Assembly: GCF_014898815.1 (NCBI RefSeq)
Contig: NW_026515450.1
Location: 496,001 to 560,000, forward strand
Length of the DNA stretch: 64,000 bases
Direction of reading: 5' to 3'
Origin: Panonychus citri
Lineage: Eukaryota > Arthropoda > Arachnida > Trombidiformes > Tetranychidae
Position numbers and translations under genes: made by a program. Below the pieces are notes generated by a model. That model did no database searches. It was not told the DNA's origin and saw only the letters and a program-made list of their open reading frames with translations. Positions 11,750 to 25,900 of the stretch are shown piece after piece (within the stretch, counting starts at the first letter, position 1; every line of letters starts with the position of its first letter).

Positions 11750-14700
11750 CATTAATATTAATATAATTTCAATGTAACGGTAAAAATTAGCAATAGAAAA
11801 GGTTTAATATATATTAATGTTGATTGTAATGATATTAATTCATTTTCATGGTTAATAGTTTCATCATCATCATGATATAATTTAATAGATTGTTACAAAA
11901 ATGCTTCATGATCATCATCATGATTACAATTAGTAATATAATAACTGTATCTTTAACAATTAATTAACTTATAACAATTTAAATCTATTATTACGATTAT
12001 TCAATGGGGATGAAATTTTCATTCTCAACATGGTGATGATAAAAAATTCTGTTATATTTATCTGTCAATTCCCCATGAAAAAAAGGGATTTATCATTTGT
12101 AAATTAATATGATAACTTGATTATCATATTGAACTTTTTTTTTTCATTTTCTAGGTTCAGGATTGATGAAAATTCTGGTTTGTCTTCATCATATCGAGAT
12201 AATATTTGATCATCTTCATCCTCATCATCTTATTTCCTGGTGTGAGATAAGTATCATCATCATCACCATGATTAATATGATTCAGGTTTTTTCGGTGAAA
12301 ATAATTGATAGTTCATTTTGTTTTTCGCTCAGTTTCATGAGATAAATTCTGAGGAAATTTTATCATCTCTTTAATTCAGAACATTTTTTTTTTCTTCACC
12401 TTGTCATGTACTAATATCTATTGTATTCTCAATATTTTGATTCATATTCTGAATGAAACATGATCATGGTGGTGATGTTGTACTAATGTATTCATGTTCC
12501 TCATCACCATGATACATCATCATGTGTTTCTGTGTGAATATTTTTTGATTACAATGGATTCTGTGTGTTGACATTGAATGATTATTGTGACAAAACTATG
12601 TGACATGTTTTATATTGTTAATGAATGTAATTCAGTGTCTGAAACTTTTTCTTTTTAAATTACATGAAAATCACCAACTGAATAAACTTGAAACTTTCTA
12701 GTCTACTGAAAACAATAAGTTTCCAATCATTACAATCATCAATTCTATGGATGGAAAACAGAATCATGATTATTATTATAATATTCATATGAACCCATTC
12801 ATCTGTGAGATTCATTTTCAATTCAGTTGTCCATGTGAATAAATATTCCAGGTTGTATCATGTGTACAGTTATTATAAGACTGTTAAGTTAATTGCAATT
12901 GAGAGACGAGAAGAATCAAGAAAAAAGTTCTAGAAAGAGAATTTATTTTTACCTCTTTCCCCTATTCAGTCTTGCGATAGATTCAGATTCCGGACAATAA
13001 TGATAATAGTTACAAAGATAATGATGATTTCATGATGGTAATATAATGGTTCTTTGATACAATTGAAAATGAATTAGAAGATGATAAAAAGAAAACGGAA
13101 ATAGAAAAAGAGAAGAAGAAGAAAATGTTTCAAAGTGACCAAAAGAAAATCATTCAAGTGAATATACATGTTACATGATTCCAAATATAGTGACCAACCA
13201 AATGAATCCGGAAATGATTCTCAGTTCTCCCTTCAATCAACCACCACCACCACCACCTCCACCTCATCATCACCACCACCAACAACAGAGCCACAACCAA
13301 AGGGCAAATTAATCATAATTTCACTGAATGAAATCCGAAAACAACCAAATCAATATCATCATCATCATCTAATCATAACATTAACTAAGGATAAAGTTCT
13401 GATTCTTGTCATCATATTCATCTTACTTTTCATATCTTATCGTCATTACCACACCCATGTAACTTTGTACATCTCTTGATGTTTATTTTAAATTGTTGTC
13501 TTGGTGTTTTTAATCAAACGAACCCCATTAACCTGAAAGAAAACAAACTCCATTCGTGATTACTGTTTATTTATCACAAAGGAAACTTTTGTTTTCCTAT
13601 TCAAGCTCATTTATATTAACATTTATGTCTATGTCAGCTTATTAATTGCGGTAATACTTTGTTTAGGTTCACCTTAAATTGTTTATTATTTAGGTTTATG
13701 GTTAATTGTTATCAAGAGTGAAAATATAAACAAAAAACTTTCCAATGCTTTGTCATCAAGTATATTATATAATTTTGTTCAATTTTCATTGTATTTTGTA
13801 TATTTATAACAATATCTAAGTCTAATTTTGCTTTTTTTTTCATCATTATTATTACTTAAATTCATCATCATCATTATCATCACCAAGTTATTATCAAGAT
13901 ATTATCATAATTTATCATCATGTTTACATAATAATATTTGCACGAAACTATCAAGATATATTCAATCAGTTGTAGTAATTTAAGAAAAACGATTTAACTT
14001 TGTTGATTGTTTGTATTATTAATATTTTGTATCTAAATTGTTAACACGAGATCAATTGTTTATCATCAATCAATATTATAAATATTAATTAATTTGCTTC
14101 ATATTCAAGCAATTTACAAATTTTTTTAGTCAGTTAATTGTTACAATTTATATATAAATAAATTACATGAAAAGCTTTTTCAGTTAAACCAAATGATATT
14201 ACAAAAGTTACTAACACTTACATATTATCATAAATTGCCGCAGGGCAATTTCAATGTGAGTTATTGTTGAAAGTTAAAAGTTTTTACCTTTTCTTCAATG
14301 AATATCTTTGTAAATTGTAAAAATCATATTATATGATCACGATCAACATTATTATAGTGTGACAATCAGTAAAATTGCTAAAGAATAAGAAAAAATGAAG
14401 AAAAAAAAATTCTCTCTTTCTTTTTTGATTAGATTCCAATTCATGGATTCCTATTACATTTCATGAAACGTTCAGCAAAACATGATGATGATAAAAATGA
14501 TAGGTTAGTTTAAGTTTCCCTATGAGAAAACTTTGATTCAGCAGAAATCATCCTTATCATCTTCATCATCATCATTATCATTACTTTGATTATCTTCATC
14601 AGCAATACAACAATCATAGTAATCTGATCGTGATAATCATTTGAAATCAACTGAGAAACACAATCAACACAAGAAAGTGACAATAATCATCATCATCATC

Positions 14701-17700
14701 ATCACCAGCATGTTAACATTGATTGAACAAAGATAAATTGATATAAATTGTCATTTTCTTAAAAAAAATATCATCAATTAGATCATCAGCTGATCAATCG
14801 CAAATCAAAAGTTGACCTTATCAAATGTATTCAAGGTAATGTTTATTTTTGAATATTACATTTTCAAGCTTATATCAAGTCGTTGATTCAGTTACTTTGT
14901 GTTCAGTTAAGGTAAATGTAATTAGACACAAGGTAATTTCCTAAATATAGTTAACATCATCAAGATTTATCAGAATCATCATCTACCTAATCATCATCAT
15001 CATCATCATCAGAAAACTTGACTAGCATTTTCCTTTGATTATCTAAGAAAAGTGAAAGTTATCAAAGTGAATGCATCAGGATAATGATGGAGAAAGAGTG
15101 AGAAAGTAAATGTTATCATCATTATCATTATTACTTATCTTCCTCATCATCATCAACTTTATCTCCATCCAGAAATCTAATAGTAAGTTCGAGGTGGAAA
15201 AAAAGAAGAAAAAAATTCAAGTAACTTTTTCCTTCGTTTCCCATAAAGGATATGGAAAAAAGAAGAAGAAATTTTTTTTTCTATTCTTTTCATTTTTCTC
15301 TCACTCTTTCTATTGCATCTTCATTAAGGTTTCATGGTGGAAAAATCAGAGTCTCTTCATGGTGGGAATTTAAGACGAAAAGTTCTGATAACTATTACTT
15401 GTTGCTTCCTATCAGTTGATTAATTCATAAATTATTCAATGTTAATCTTTATCAAGAAGCGAAAAGATTTTTTCTCCCTGTTAATTGTTACACATTCAGA
15501 CAATTAACTAAACCCAACAATTAACCTGATAATCAATTTAATGATAATAATAAAGAGAAAAGGAATCAAAGTTAATCACAACAATCAAAGTCAATCACAG
15601 TTTCAACTCATCACCAACAATATAATTTAATTGAAAGTTGAATTGTCACAAAGATTAAATCATCTTTAATTAACTATTCTCTCTCAATGATAATCAACTA
15701 ATTTCCTTTTGATTTAATTTTGTGCGAAGGGAAAAAAAATCTAGCAACAATCAAATTCCTGGAGACAGTTAATTGAAAATTGATTTACAATTAGTAAATT
15801 AGTTGAGTTAATTGGAGTATAAAAAAAAATTCACTTAAATTAATAACAATAAATGATGATGATTAATTTAATTGCTAGAAAGTAAATTAAGTTTACTAAA
15901 TATAATATCAATCAAATTGAAATCAAGGAAATATTTTTCATGTTGAAAAAAAATTTGATAAGTGTTCATGATGATAATAATAATAATAAGATAATGAAAG
16001 TGATAGGAAATTAATAAACTTTCATCATGATTGTTGATTGTTAACAGTTAAGTTGATTGTTGATTGATTGTTGAACAACAACAACAACAATCATAATAAC
16101 ATGAGACACGAAAAAAAGTCTGACAATTTATCCTCAAGTGGTTTCATCTTATATTATATAACCAAACCCTTTTCGAGTTGAATATTGTTCACAAAACTTC
16201 AGAACTTTCAGATTTTCATCCAGAACTTTATCCTGAATACAAGAAGACGGAAAAATAAGAAGAAATAATAAAATATGTAACAATTATTTCCATGATATAA
16301 TGAAGCCTCCAAGGGATGGAATTCATTTCTCTACTCCCTTTGCATGGATTCCCAAGCTCCTTATATCTTACTCACTCTATTTCCATGATGGGAAAAGATG
16401 AACAAATTTCATGAGATATTACATTTTTATTAGAATAATAACTTTCAGAATTGTTATGTTTTCTTAATGGTCATCATGGTGATGAGGATAATTTGGTAAA
16501 ATTCATTAAAATTATTGGTCAAGTTTTAACGATTCTCAGTTGAAAAAGTTTCCCAAAGGAAACTTTAATTCTGGTTCAATATTATTCATGATAAACTCAT
16601 CATATATTTTAATTGAAATTCATCTAATACTAACATTCACATTGACCATCAAGTCTTTAGATCATTTTTCCAGAATTTTATCTCTTCGGCCATGGAAAAA
16701 AAAAGACTTGACCAGAACTAGAACTGAATTTTATAGCAGATCAGTAATAGTAGATCAGGTTTAGAATTTACAATTTTTCTTATTCATTTTTTTTCTCTCT
16801 TTTTCGATTTCATGAGAGAAAGAATATTTCAAAATTCAAAGCTACCATGAGATTCTGTTGAAAGTTTAGATTTACTTTTTGCATGTTACATGAATACTTG
16901 TTCATGGGAATTGAATAAATTCCTGGTGATAGTAAGAGATTGACGTAGTTTACCCACCAAAACTTTCTCACCACCAAGGGAACAGAATATAAGGTGAAGA
17001 TCAAAATTCTGTCAGATTTTTTTTGTTATTCTTCAATGAAAATTTCAGAACATTTTAGAACAAAAAAAAAATGAAAATTCTTTTTTATCTCTTTCTACTG
17101 AATAATAGACAATTATCTTTTATATAAACTCAACGATTCTCTATTGTTGATAATCCATTGAGAGTTAATCAACTGATTATCATGAGAAAATGTGATTAAT
17201 TTAAATTGAGATTCTTTAATTGTCTTAATAGTTCATCTTGTTCATCATCATGATGATGAGATAATTTAGATTGTTAATTGTTTACTTTATATATATCAGA
17301 CAATCACTTTCTCTACCTTTGATTATTTACCTTGATTGTTGACAATTTTAATTCTTTACCTAATTGTCCATTCACCTAATTGTGTCCACAAATTTTTATC
17401 ATTCAACAATTAATAAATTACTAAACATTATTTACTCAGAGTAAATGTTTTCCTAACTAGTGGACAAGAAAAAATCAACAACAATCAAAATAATGATTTA
17501 TTAAAACAATAAATCACAATTAGGGTTAAACTGGATGAATTTAAGTTAATTGTTTCATTTTGAAATTTTAATTTATCATCAAAACTGATCAAAGTTTATC
17601 AATTAATCATCTTCATATCTGATTGTTATTCAGTTCTGAAAATAATGTAATAAAGTTGATGAAATAATTAAAATCATTTATCATTATTGTATAGTAAAAG

Positions 17701-18642
17701 AAAAACAATTAGCTAATTGTTAACAAAATTAGATGACATTTTAAGATAATAGTTAATGATCATGTGTGATAATAAATTCAATTGTTAATTTGATTTGAAA
17801 ATACAATTGATTAACTAATGGTAAGGTTAATATGGATAAGTGAAAATTATTTGGAAAAAAAAGTTCCAAACTCAGATGAATAAGATTTAACCAGGTTATC
17901 ATCAAGAGATGAAGATGAGAACATGATAATAATACTGAAGAAGAAGATGATGATGATGAAAAGACAATGGAAATTCATTGATTGATCATCAGTGTTTACC
18001 TTGATTCTGATGAGATGGTGAAAAAGAGATGAGAAAAGATATTATATCCAATGGAAGTAGAACAAAGTTGATCACAATTCATCTTCATCTTCATCTTCAT
18101 CTTGAGAATTGCAATTTCCTATGTTTTAAGGAAAAACGATGAAAAGATGAGGAAAATTTTCATCCTCATCTTCCTTATCATTTATCTACATGTTCATTTT
18201 ATCAACTTTTGTCTCCATGAGAAACTGAGATTTTCATCAATAACATGAGAGGAAAAAATAAACTTCCATATATCCAATTGAGGGGAAAGTTTCTACTCTT
18301 TTCCTCCATTGCTCCAAGGATGAAGATGAAGATGCTAAGGATGCTGAAGATGCTGAGGATGCTGAGGATGATGAAGATGATGAGGATAACTTTTTGGTAA
18401 AACATTGAATAAGTGAAAAGTTTAACAAACTAAAAAACATTGACATCAACCCAAAAGACTTTCAAATCAAATAGACTGTAAATAAACAACAACAATCAAG
18501 CAACAGCAACGATCATGTTGATTACATTGTTAACAATGACATCAATTGACAATCAAGGTTTTTATATATATATGATATTTATTATCATCATTATCATTAA
18601 CTGACTTAACTGTCAATCAATTTGCTGTTGATTGTTTTAAAC

Positions 18643-18646
18643 ACAA
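18643..18646. repeat. Target-site duplication, left copy (ACAA)
   Basis: ACAA directly before the 5' LTR; the same four bases follow the 3' LTR at 30469-30472. A 4-bp duplication fits a Ty3/gypsy integrase product and fixes the element borders. Confidence 0.7.
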
Positions 18647-19832
18647 TGAAGGGTAGAAAATCCTGAAATCATCAGTCTTCCGTTTCGATCACTATAGTGA
18701 TTTGATGAACTTGTTTAGAATTTAATTCTATTTAATTTTCATTTAATTTTCTATTTAATTCCAATTTTCCCTTCGTGACAATTAGTTAATTGCGCGCCTT
18801 TAAGCTTAATTGCTTTTCTTTTCTTTTCCTTTCTTTTCTAATTTTCTATTTTCTATTTAACAATTGAAATTTTCCTACAACTATAATTGTATCTCCCCAT
18901 TGTTACAATTAACCAATTGAATTGATTAATATCCTTAATCAAGTTAATTTAATTGTTAACAAAAATATATAATCCCAAATATTTAACCAATCATGTTAAT
19001 CAATCTATATCTAAAGATATAATCATTTTAATTTTCTCAATGATTAATTTTGTTTAAAACAATTAACTAATTACCTGTAATTGTAACCCAAATCTCATCT
19101 TTAAGTTAACCTAAAAGTTGACCAAATAGTAAGAGACCCGATTTTCTCTTTCTTTCCCTCTTTCTTTTCTCTTTCTTTCATTTTTTAGATTTTGTATTGT
19201 AAAAGCCTAGAAGCTTAACCCCTTATCTTATCTTCATTTTGTTCAAGTTAACCATAAGTAACATTTGGTTTTCTTTTCTTTTGTTCATCTTTAACTTGTA
19301 ACTCATCATTACTCTTATCACTATGATGATTTAGCTTAATTTGTTTTCCCCCTATTTAATCATCCAAATTTCTTTCCCCAGATTAATTTGTTTTTCCCCT
19401 CAAGTTAACCGTTCCTAAGGAACATCAATTCAAATTAATCTTCAGTTCTATTTCAACATTAGAATAGTGCTCATCTTAATTTTAATTGTTCCTAAAATTC
19501 AATTAATCAATCAATCCATCCATCCATCCATCTTTAATTTCAATTTCAATTTAATAAAATTTCTCAGCAAAGTAAATTTGCTTCTCTCTCTTTAATTCAA
19601 TTCATTAGAATTTGTGAGAACTCTTAGAGTTAGAACACAAAGTGAATCAAGTGAAGTGTAGTGGTAATACTGTAAGAGGTGATCCTTACGAATCTTGTTC
19701 TTCGGTATTGTGGGCCGAAAATCTTCTTTTCGAAATCAAATCCTCATCCAAGTCAATAGACTTTCAGAGTTACGGCAACTCAAAATTCATCTTTATTAAG
19801 ATCTTTCCCTCAATCATAAAATCTACCCCACA
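18647..19832 (+). repeat. 5' LTR
   Basis: 1,186 bp, TGAAGGGTAG to ACCCCACA, matching the 3' LTR throughout by eye. Against it, this copy lacks CT in the CTCATC word near 19097, has one A fewer in an A-run near 19495, and has one extra AATC unit near 19505. TATATAA at 18966-18972 is a candidate core promoter and AATAAA at 19553-19558 a candidate poly(A) signal. A purine run (GAAGGGTAGAAAA) starts at its second base. Confidence 0.92.
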
Positions 19833-19835
19833 AAT

Positions 19836-19853
19836 TGGCGACCTAGGCAGGAT
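19836..19853 (+). other. Primer-binding site candidate
   Basis: Three bases after the LTR comes TGGCGACCTAGGCAGGAT. TGG pairs with the CCA end of a tRNA, and its place matches minus-strand priming in Ty3/gypsy elements. The start TGGCGACC resembles tRNA-Arg-type sites known from fly gypsy relatives; the tRNA identity is only a guess. Confidence 0.55.
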
Positions 19854-19955
19854 CGTCTCTTTCTCAGTGTTACCTTGCTTTCTCTTTTTGTGAAATTTTG
19901 TGCTCTCTCTTTTCCCTCTCTCTCTCTCTCTTGTGAATTCTATTGAATTATTACC

Positions 19956-22900
19956 ATGCCTCCTAAAAAATCCCGTGTTGCCGCGCTTACACGTGTAGCT
20001 AACGCTCGCGCTGCAAGAGCTGCTAAAGCCTCTCGTCGTCTTTTACCTACTCCTGATGAACTATCAGAGGACGACACCATTGTCCCTCCTTCTCAACCCG
20101 AGTTTACCACACCGGTCAACCCCCGACCACCCACCCGTGCATCTACTCTTATTGATCATGTTCGATCACCTAAATCTCTTAGAGATATTTCTTATGAAGA
20201 GATTCTCTCTTTATTCGAGCTATGGAATGCTCCTCTCCCTCTTCGATCTTTGGCTAATAAAAAGCTACTCGATATTGCATCAACCCATTTATTACTTCTT
20301 GGAGAAGTTGTAACTCATGAAGACTTACAGAATGTCCGCATAGAAGAATTAAAACAACAAAAACTTCCTAATTGGCTGTTAGATTTCCGTGCTCAAAATG
20401 TTTCGGAATCTGAGATTCAATCGTTCATCAAAAATATTGGACGTGATGATGAGACAATTTTCAACTTGTCTCATTCAGAACTTTATTCTCTCCCTCTTTC
20501 TCTTGGCGTTTTGAATAAAATGAAAAACATTCTCAACTCCTATGGTGCCAACATAGTTGAACCATCTCCTCCATCTACCACTCCATCTAATTTCTCTGGT
20601 GACAATTTCTCTCCCTCAAATTTCTTAGAAATTGTTAAGCAATTAAAAGCTGACCCCCATGTCCCAGAATTCCGTTCAGGCGAAGACCAATATTCTTGGC
20701 TTGTTAAAACTCGTGATCGACTCGCAAAAGAAAATGTCGATGACCCAACCCGCCTCCGACTTTTACAGAAGTCAATGGCACATGAAATAAAAAATAGTGC
20801 TGCTGATCTTGATCATATTCAAGATTATCATGAGTATGTTTCTGCTCTTTTTGAAAATTTAAAAACTCCCGAATCACAATATAGTGCTGATTTTGAACTA
20901 AGGAATTGCCGATTCAATCCTGAGTTCCATCCTGAAAAATTTTTCGCTGACATGAAGCGATTGACCAACAAGGCGTATGGTCCAACTCCTGATAATATTT
21001 TTCTCTCTCTCATTCTTCAACATATCCCTCGTTACATTCGTGATGACATCTATACCCTAGGTATCAATGATGATCGCACTCGCATCTATAATTTCCTCAC
21101 TCGTAAACACTTCGATTACAAAAATAATCAAGGTAAACCAAAAGAAAAAACTTTTTCATCTAAAAATAATAATGAAAAATCCTCAGACAAATCATCATTG
21201 TCGAAATTAATGAAATCAAATCATCCTCATTCAAATGATTACAGAAAGAAATCTGAATCATCCTCATCATCAACATCTAAAGATGTAAAATTTTGCAATT
21301 ACTGTAAAGGTAATGATCATTCAATGGAAACTTGTGCAAAACTCGCATATCGAAAAGCACAAGAAGCTGCAGGAATTGTCCCACCATATAAAAAGCCAGG
21401 TTATGTTAATAAGTCGTACCCTCAACCTCTTCAAACTAACTATGCAAATTTAGTTATCCCCGAGACTCAAACCCAACAGGTCAACCAAGTTAATACAATT
21501 GTTCCTGTTCCTCAAGTTAATCCAACTCCGACAATAGTTAGACCCCCTACTCCTCCCGAACCAATTCAAGATGCTTACCGAAACAAAAATTTTGCTTTCG
21601 CGATATCTCAAGATATGAAACAAATATCTCAACTAGGTAATTGTGGAATTAAACACATGCCCCAAGTCAACTTTACCCTTTGTACTCCTGATAAAGTTAG
21701 GGTTAAAGAAGGAAAAGTTTTGGTTGACACTGGTGCTTCTGCTTGTGTCATTGATGCTAAATTAGCTTCTCAACTTCAAGCTCAGGTAACTAAGGTCAAT
21801 CGAGCCCTCAAAGGTATTGCTTCAGGAATCTATGTAGATACCCTTGGATTTGCTTATGCTCTTGTTAAGCATAAAAGCATGGACGAAATTCGCATCCTTA
21901 AGTTTAGAATCTGTGAAGATTTTGAACCAGTTATTCTTCTTGGTAATGCTTTTGCTCATGTTTATTACATGAATATTAATTCGAATGGTAGTGAATATGA
22001 TATTACTGTGAAAGAAAACCTTAATTCTCCAGAATTGTCCAATCCCGATTTTTACTTCAGATTTTGTACCCCTGAAGAACATGAATATATTCTTGAAACT
22101 TTTATTAAAGTAACTGGCGATGCTAATTCCGACTACATCTTGGACTCTGATCCTGTTTCCAACAATAATTTCAATCACAATCCCAATCTTGCAACAATTC
22201 CTAATTCTAAAGAATTCCCTCATACCGCTCTAATTGCTCGTTGCGAATTAGTTAGTGAAAATGAACTTCGTGAAATCAAAATTCAACCTTTTATCGAAAA
22301 GATAAAATCGAGAATCAATCCAAATTTAACTGATTCTCAACAACAACAACTTCTTGAACTTTTTGAAAGTTATCAAGATATTTTCTCATCTCATAAACAC
22401 GATCTTGGATTCGTGTCATCATCAATCTGTCCTGTCAAAATCGATCTTGAAGATCAACTCATCCCTTATCAAAAACCATACAATTGTAACATACATCGTC
22501 GTGGTGTTTTTAAAGAAATAATCAATGATATGATAAATCATGATTTAATTGAACCCTCAGATGCACTTGGAGGTGCACCTTCTCTCTTAGTTCCCCGCTC
22601 CGATGGAACTTATCGGATGGTTACTGATTACCGCCTACTCAATCGCCTCACTAAAATTCCGAGACACCCAATGCCTCGAATTGACGACTGTTTGGAAGTT
22701 GTCCGTGGAGGAAAATTCTTCAATCTTTTCGACTTAGCCCAAGGCTATCATCAAATCGAACTCCCACCATCTGAAAGGGAAAAAACCGCTTTCGTCACTC
22801 CCGATGGTAAGTACCAATACAAGCGGCTCCCTATGGGACTTGCTGGTGCTCCTTTTATCTTTCAGAGATTCATGAACAAAGTTCTGGAAGGACTTCAATA

Positions 22901-25900
22901 TACTCATTGTATCGGATATTTCGACGATATCCCGGTCGTTGGTCAAACTTTTCACGATCTAATTACTAACACTCGACAAGTAATGGATCGACTCCGTCAA
23001 TATAATTTAAAGATTAAGCCCGAGAAATGCCATTTTGGTCAAACCGAAATCCTTCTTTTAGGTCACTTAGTTTCAGGCGACGGAATTCGTCCTGATCCTA
23101 AAAAGGTTCAAGCCTTAATCAACCTCCGTTATCCGAAAACGGTTCGAGAACTTCAATCCTTATTGGGATGTTATAATTATTTCTCCCGATATATAAAAAA
23201 TTATTCAACGATAGCTGCCCCCCTGTATCGTTTAATTTCTAAAGAAAGAAAATTTAAAATTCTTCAAGCCGATAAAGATGCTCTCGATTCTCTAAAATCA
23301 TCCCTAATCAATACCACATTATTGGTTCATTTCAATCCTAATCTCCGCCGAAAAATTTCTGTCGACGCATCTGATGTTGCTGTTGGTGGAATTCTCTTAC
23401 AAGAAGATGATAAATCTGAAGATTTTAACCCTGAAACCCCAATTGAAAACGTAAGAGATTGGCTTCCCATTTCATTCTTTTCACAAAAACTCCTCAAGCA
23501 CCAATTACATTATTCAGTTTCCGAGAAAGAATTACTTGCTATTCTCGTTGGTGTGTATAAATATAATCATTATCTCGATGGAGAACATTTTCTAATTGAG
23601 ACAGATCATCACGCTCTCTGTCAACTAACCAAAATTAATTTCAAGAATTCCCGACTTCAAAGATGGTCGATAATGCTTTCAGCATATAATTTCACCGTTA
23701 TCTACAAAAAAGGTGTAACTCATCCTCCTGATTGTTTCTCCCGTTATCAATCAGAATGGGATCATCGAAAAACAATTGATCCTGAGGAAGAATTTTTAGA
23801 CAAAATCTTTCTAACTGATTACGTTGAAGACATCACCCCTCATCGCTATAACGATATTGGCCTCAATCTAATCAACATCTCATTTGAATCACCTCTCTTT
23901 GATTACAATCAACTCAAAGATCCTCCATTAATTTTATTTTCCATCTCCACGGAAAATGCTCACATCAATCCCAATCCAAATTCATCCATCAAAGAACTTT
24001 CTCTATGGAAGGAAAAAGTTCGAAAAAGTCAAGAAAACAGTCCAGAAATTCAATCAATCATCACCCAGTTAAAAGATCAAAATTCGATCGCTGCTAAAAG
24101 ATACACTCTCAAAGATAATCTTTTATACAGAAAAGATTCTCGTACTCCATTTGGAACTAGACTTGTCATCGATCCTGATATCTTGCTAGAGATTTTCGAA
24201 CTTGAACATTCGTCAACTCTAGGTGGTCATTTTGCAACCGAAAAAACTTATTTAAATATTGCAAAGCGATTTTGGTGCAAATATCTTTATGAAGAAGTCA
24301 AAAAATTGTGCGACAATTGCATGATTTGTAATCTTGCTAAACCTTCAAATGTCATCTATGCTGATCCCTCATGCAAACCAATCCCTCAAGAGATATTTCA
24401 ACGCTTCGAATTGGACGTCCAAGGTCCGATTACAATTGGAACTTCAAAGAAGTACATTTTGGTCATCGTCGATGTACTTTCCCGCTTCGTATATGCAAAG
24501 CTCACTCTCAATCAAACTGCATCCACAGTTATAAATTTCCTCTCTACATTTTTTCATCTCTTTGGTTTTCCCTCTCACATTCAAACCGACTTAGGTACGA
24601 ATTTTACATCCGATGAATTTGCAAAATTCATGGAAAAACATGGTATCATTCATGAAACTAGTACCTCCTATCATCCTCAATCTCAAGGCATCGTCGAAAG
24701 ATGTAATCGTACTATAGCCGAACGTCTCCGTACTTACGTTTGTGCCAAAGGTACTAAAAATCTCATTCCCGCTCTACAAGCTTCTCTCTATGCTATTAAT
24801 GCTTCCGTGCATAAAATTACGAGATTCAGTCCCTACTTCCTTGTTTTTGGTCGCGAGCCAAACAAACCCCTTGACAATTACTTATCTCTAAAGCCCAATT
24901 CCCCAGTGAATGTTAATGAAGCTCGTAAAATTGCTTACGCGCGACTCAATGCACAACAACTCTATCAGATCAACAGAACTAAATCCCTTCATCCATCATC
25001 TCCATACATCATTGGTGACTTTCTCTTAGTTAAAAATGAATCTATCGACTCTTCAGTTTCAAAGAAACTTCGAAATAAGTATAATGGTCCTTATTTAGTT
25101 TGTGGTTTGAAGAAAGGAGCTTTACTCCTTTTAGACCCTAATACGATTAACCTATTTACCTGTAATGTGTCCAACACAAAAAAGTTTTCAGGTAAACCTA
25201 ATTCCCAAATGACATCTCTTAGAGATCAATTTTTTAACCCTGATTCCTACTTAGAAGTAGAAGATTTTAATTCCCCAGACATTGAGTTAATTACTGACCA
25301 ACATTTTTCCTCTCTTAGCGATAATTATAATTATCAAAATCTCGATTCATTTTCAACTCAAGATCAAAATGATCCAAATTCATTAAATCAAGATGAAAAT
25401 CTAATTGATTTAATTCAAAATTTCCCTCAACCAATTAGCTCTGATTCGACTAATCAACTAATTAACAATCACTCTAATGATATACAAATGTCTAAATCTC
25501 CAAAAAATAAGCGAAAATATCGAACATCTGATCAACAGATAATCAATCAAGAAAATTTAATTCTCAACAATCAACCAAAAATCTTAACAAGACAACAATT
25601 AAGAAACAAACATGTTTATGTCTTATACTCATTTTCATTGTTAGAAGACAATAATGAAAATATTTCCTTAATTAACAATTTATATCAATCTAATTGTTAC
25701 AATTATTTGTTTAAATCTATTGATTTAAAATTTTTCGAAATTAATTATTATCATTATAATGATTTGGAAAACAATTTTTCTAAAGTCAAAAAGTCTGTGA
25801 ATTATTATGTTAATTATAACACTTGTCATGATTTTTTACTTTCCCACGTTAACGTCGCTACTTTCGCTCTCCATCTTTTCCCACCTTCTACCTTTGTTCT

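Larger units (their letters stand above)
11662..18646. other. A+T-rich non-coding stretch
   Basis: No supported gene in about 7 kb. It holds a 30-bp ATC/GAT palindrome (11720-11749), many CATCAT/GATGAT runs, and a Thr/Pro/His-coding CCA/CAT tract at 13235-13310 that is open in two frames only because of its repeat. Possibly intron of the RasGRF gene. Confidence 0.5.

Noticed and set aside
13168..13479. Thr/Ser/Pro-rich frame, and an overlapping Pro/His/Gln-rich frame at 13175-13312
   Set aside because: Both come from CCA/CAC/CAT triplet repeats that are open in more than one frame; no domain or splice context.
19642..19893. About 83-codon frame at the end of the 5' LTR, repeated in the 3' LTR at 30278
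   Set aside because: It has no ATG start, lies within LTR U5 and leader, and is disrupted differently after each LTR border; presence in both copies only reflects LTR identity.
20828..22955. Minus-strand frames inside the gag-pol region
   Set aside because: Antisense shadows of gag-pol, whose motifs fix the plus frame.
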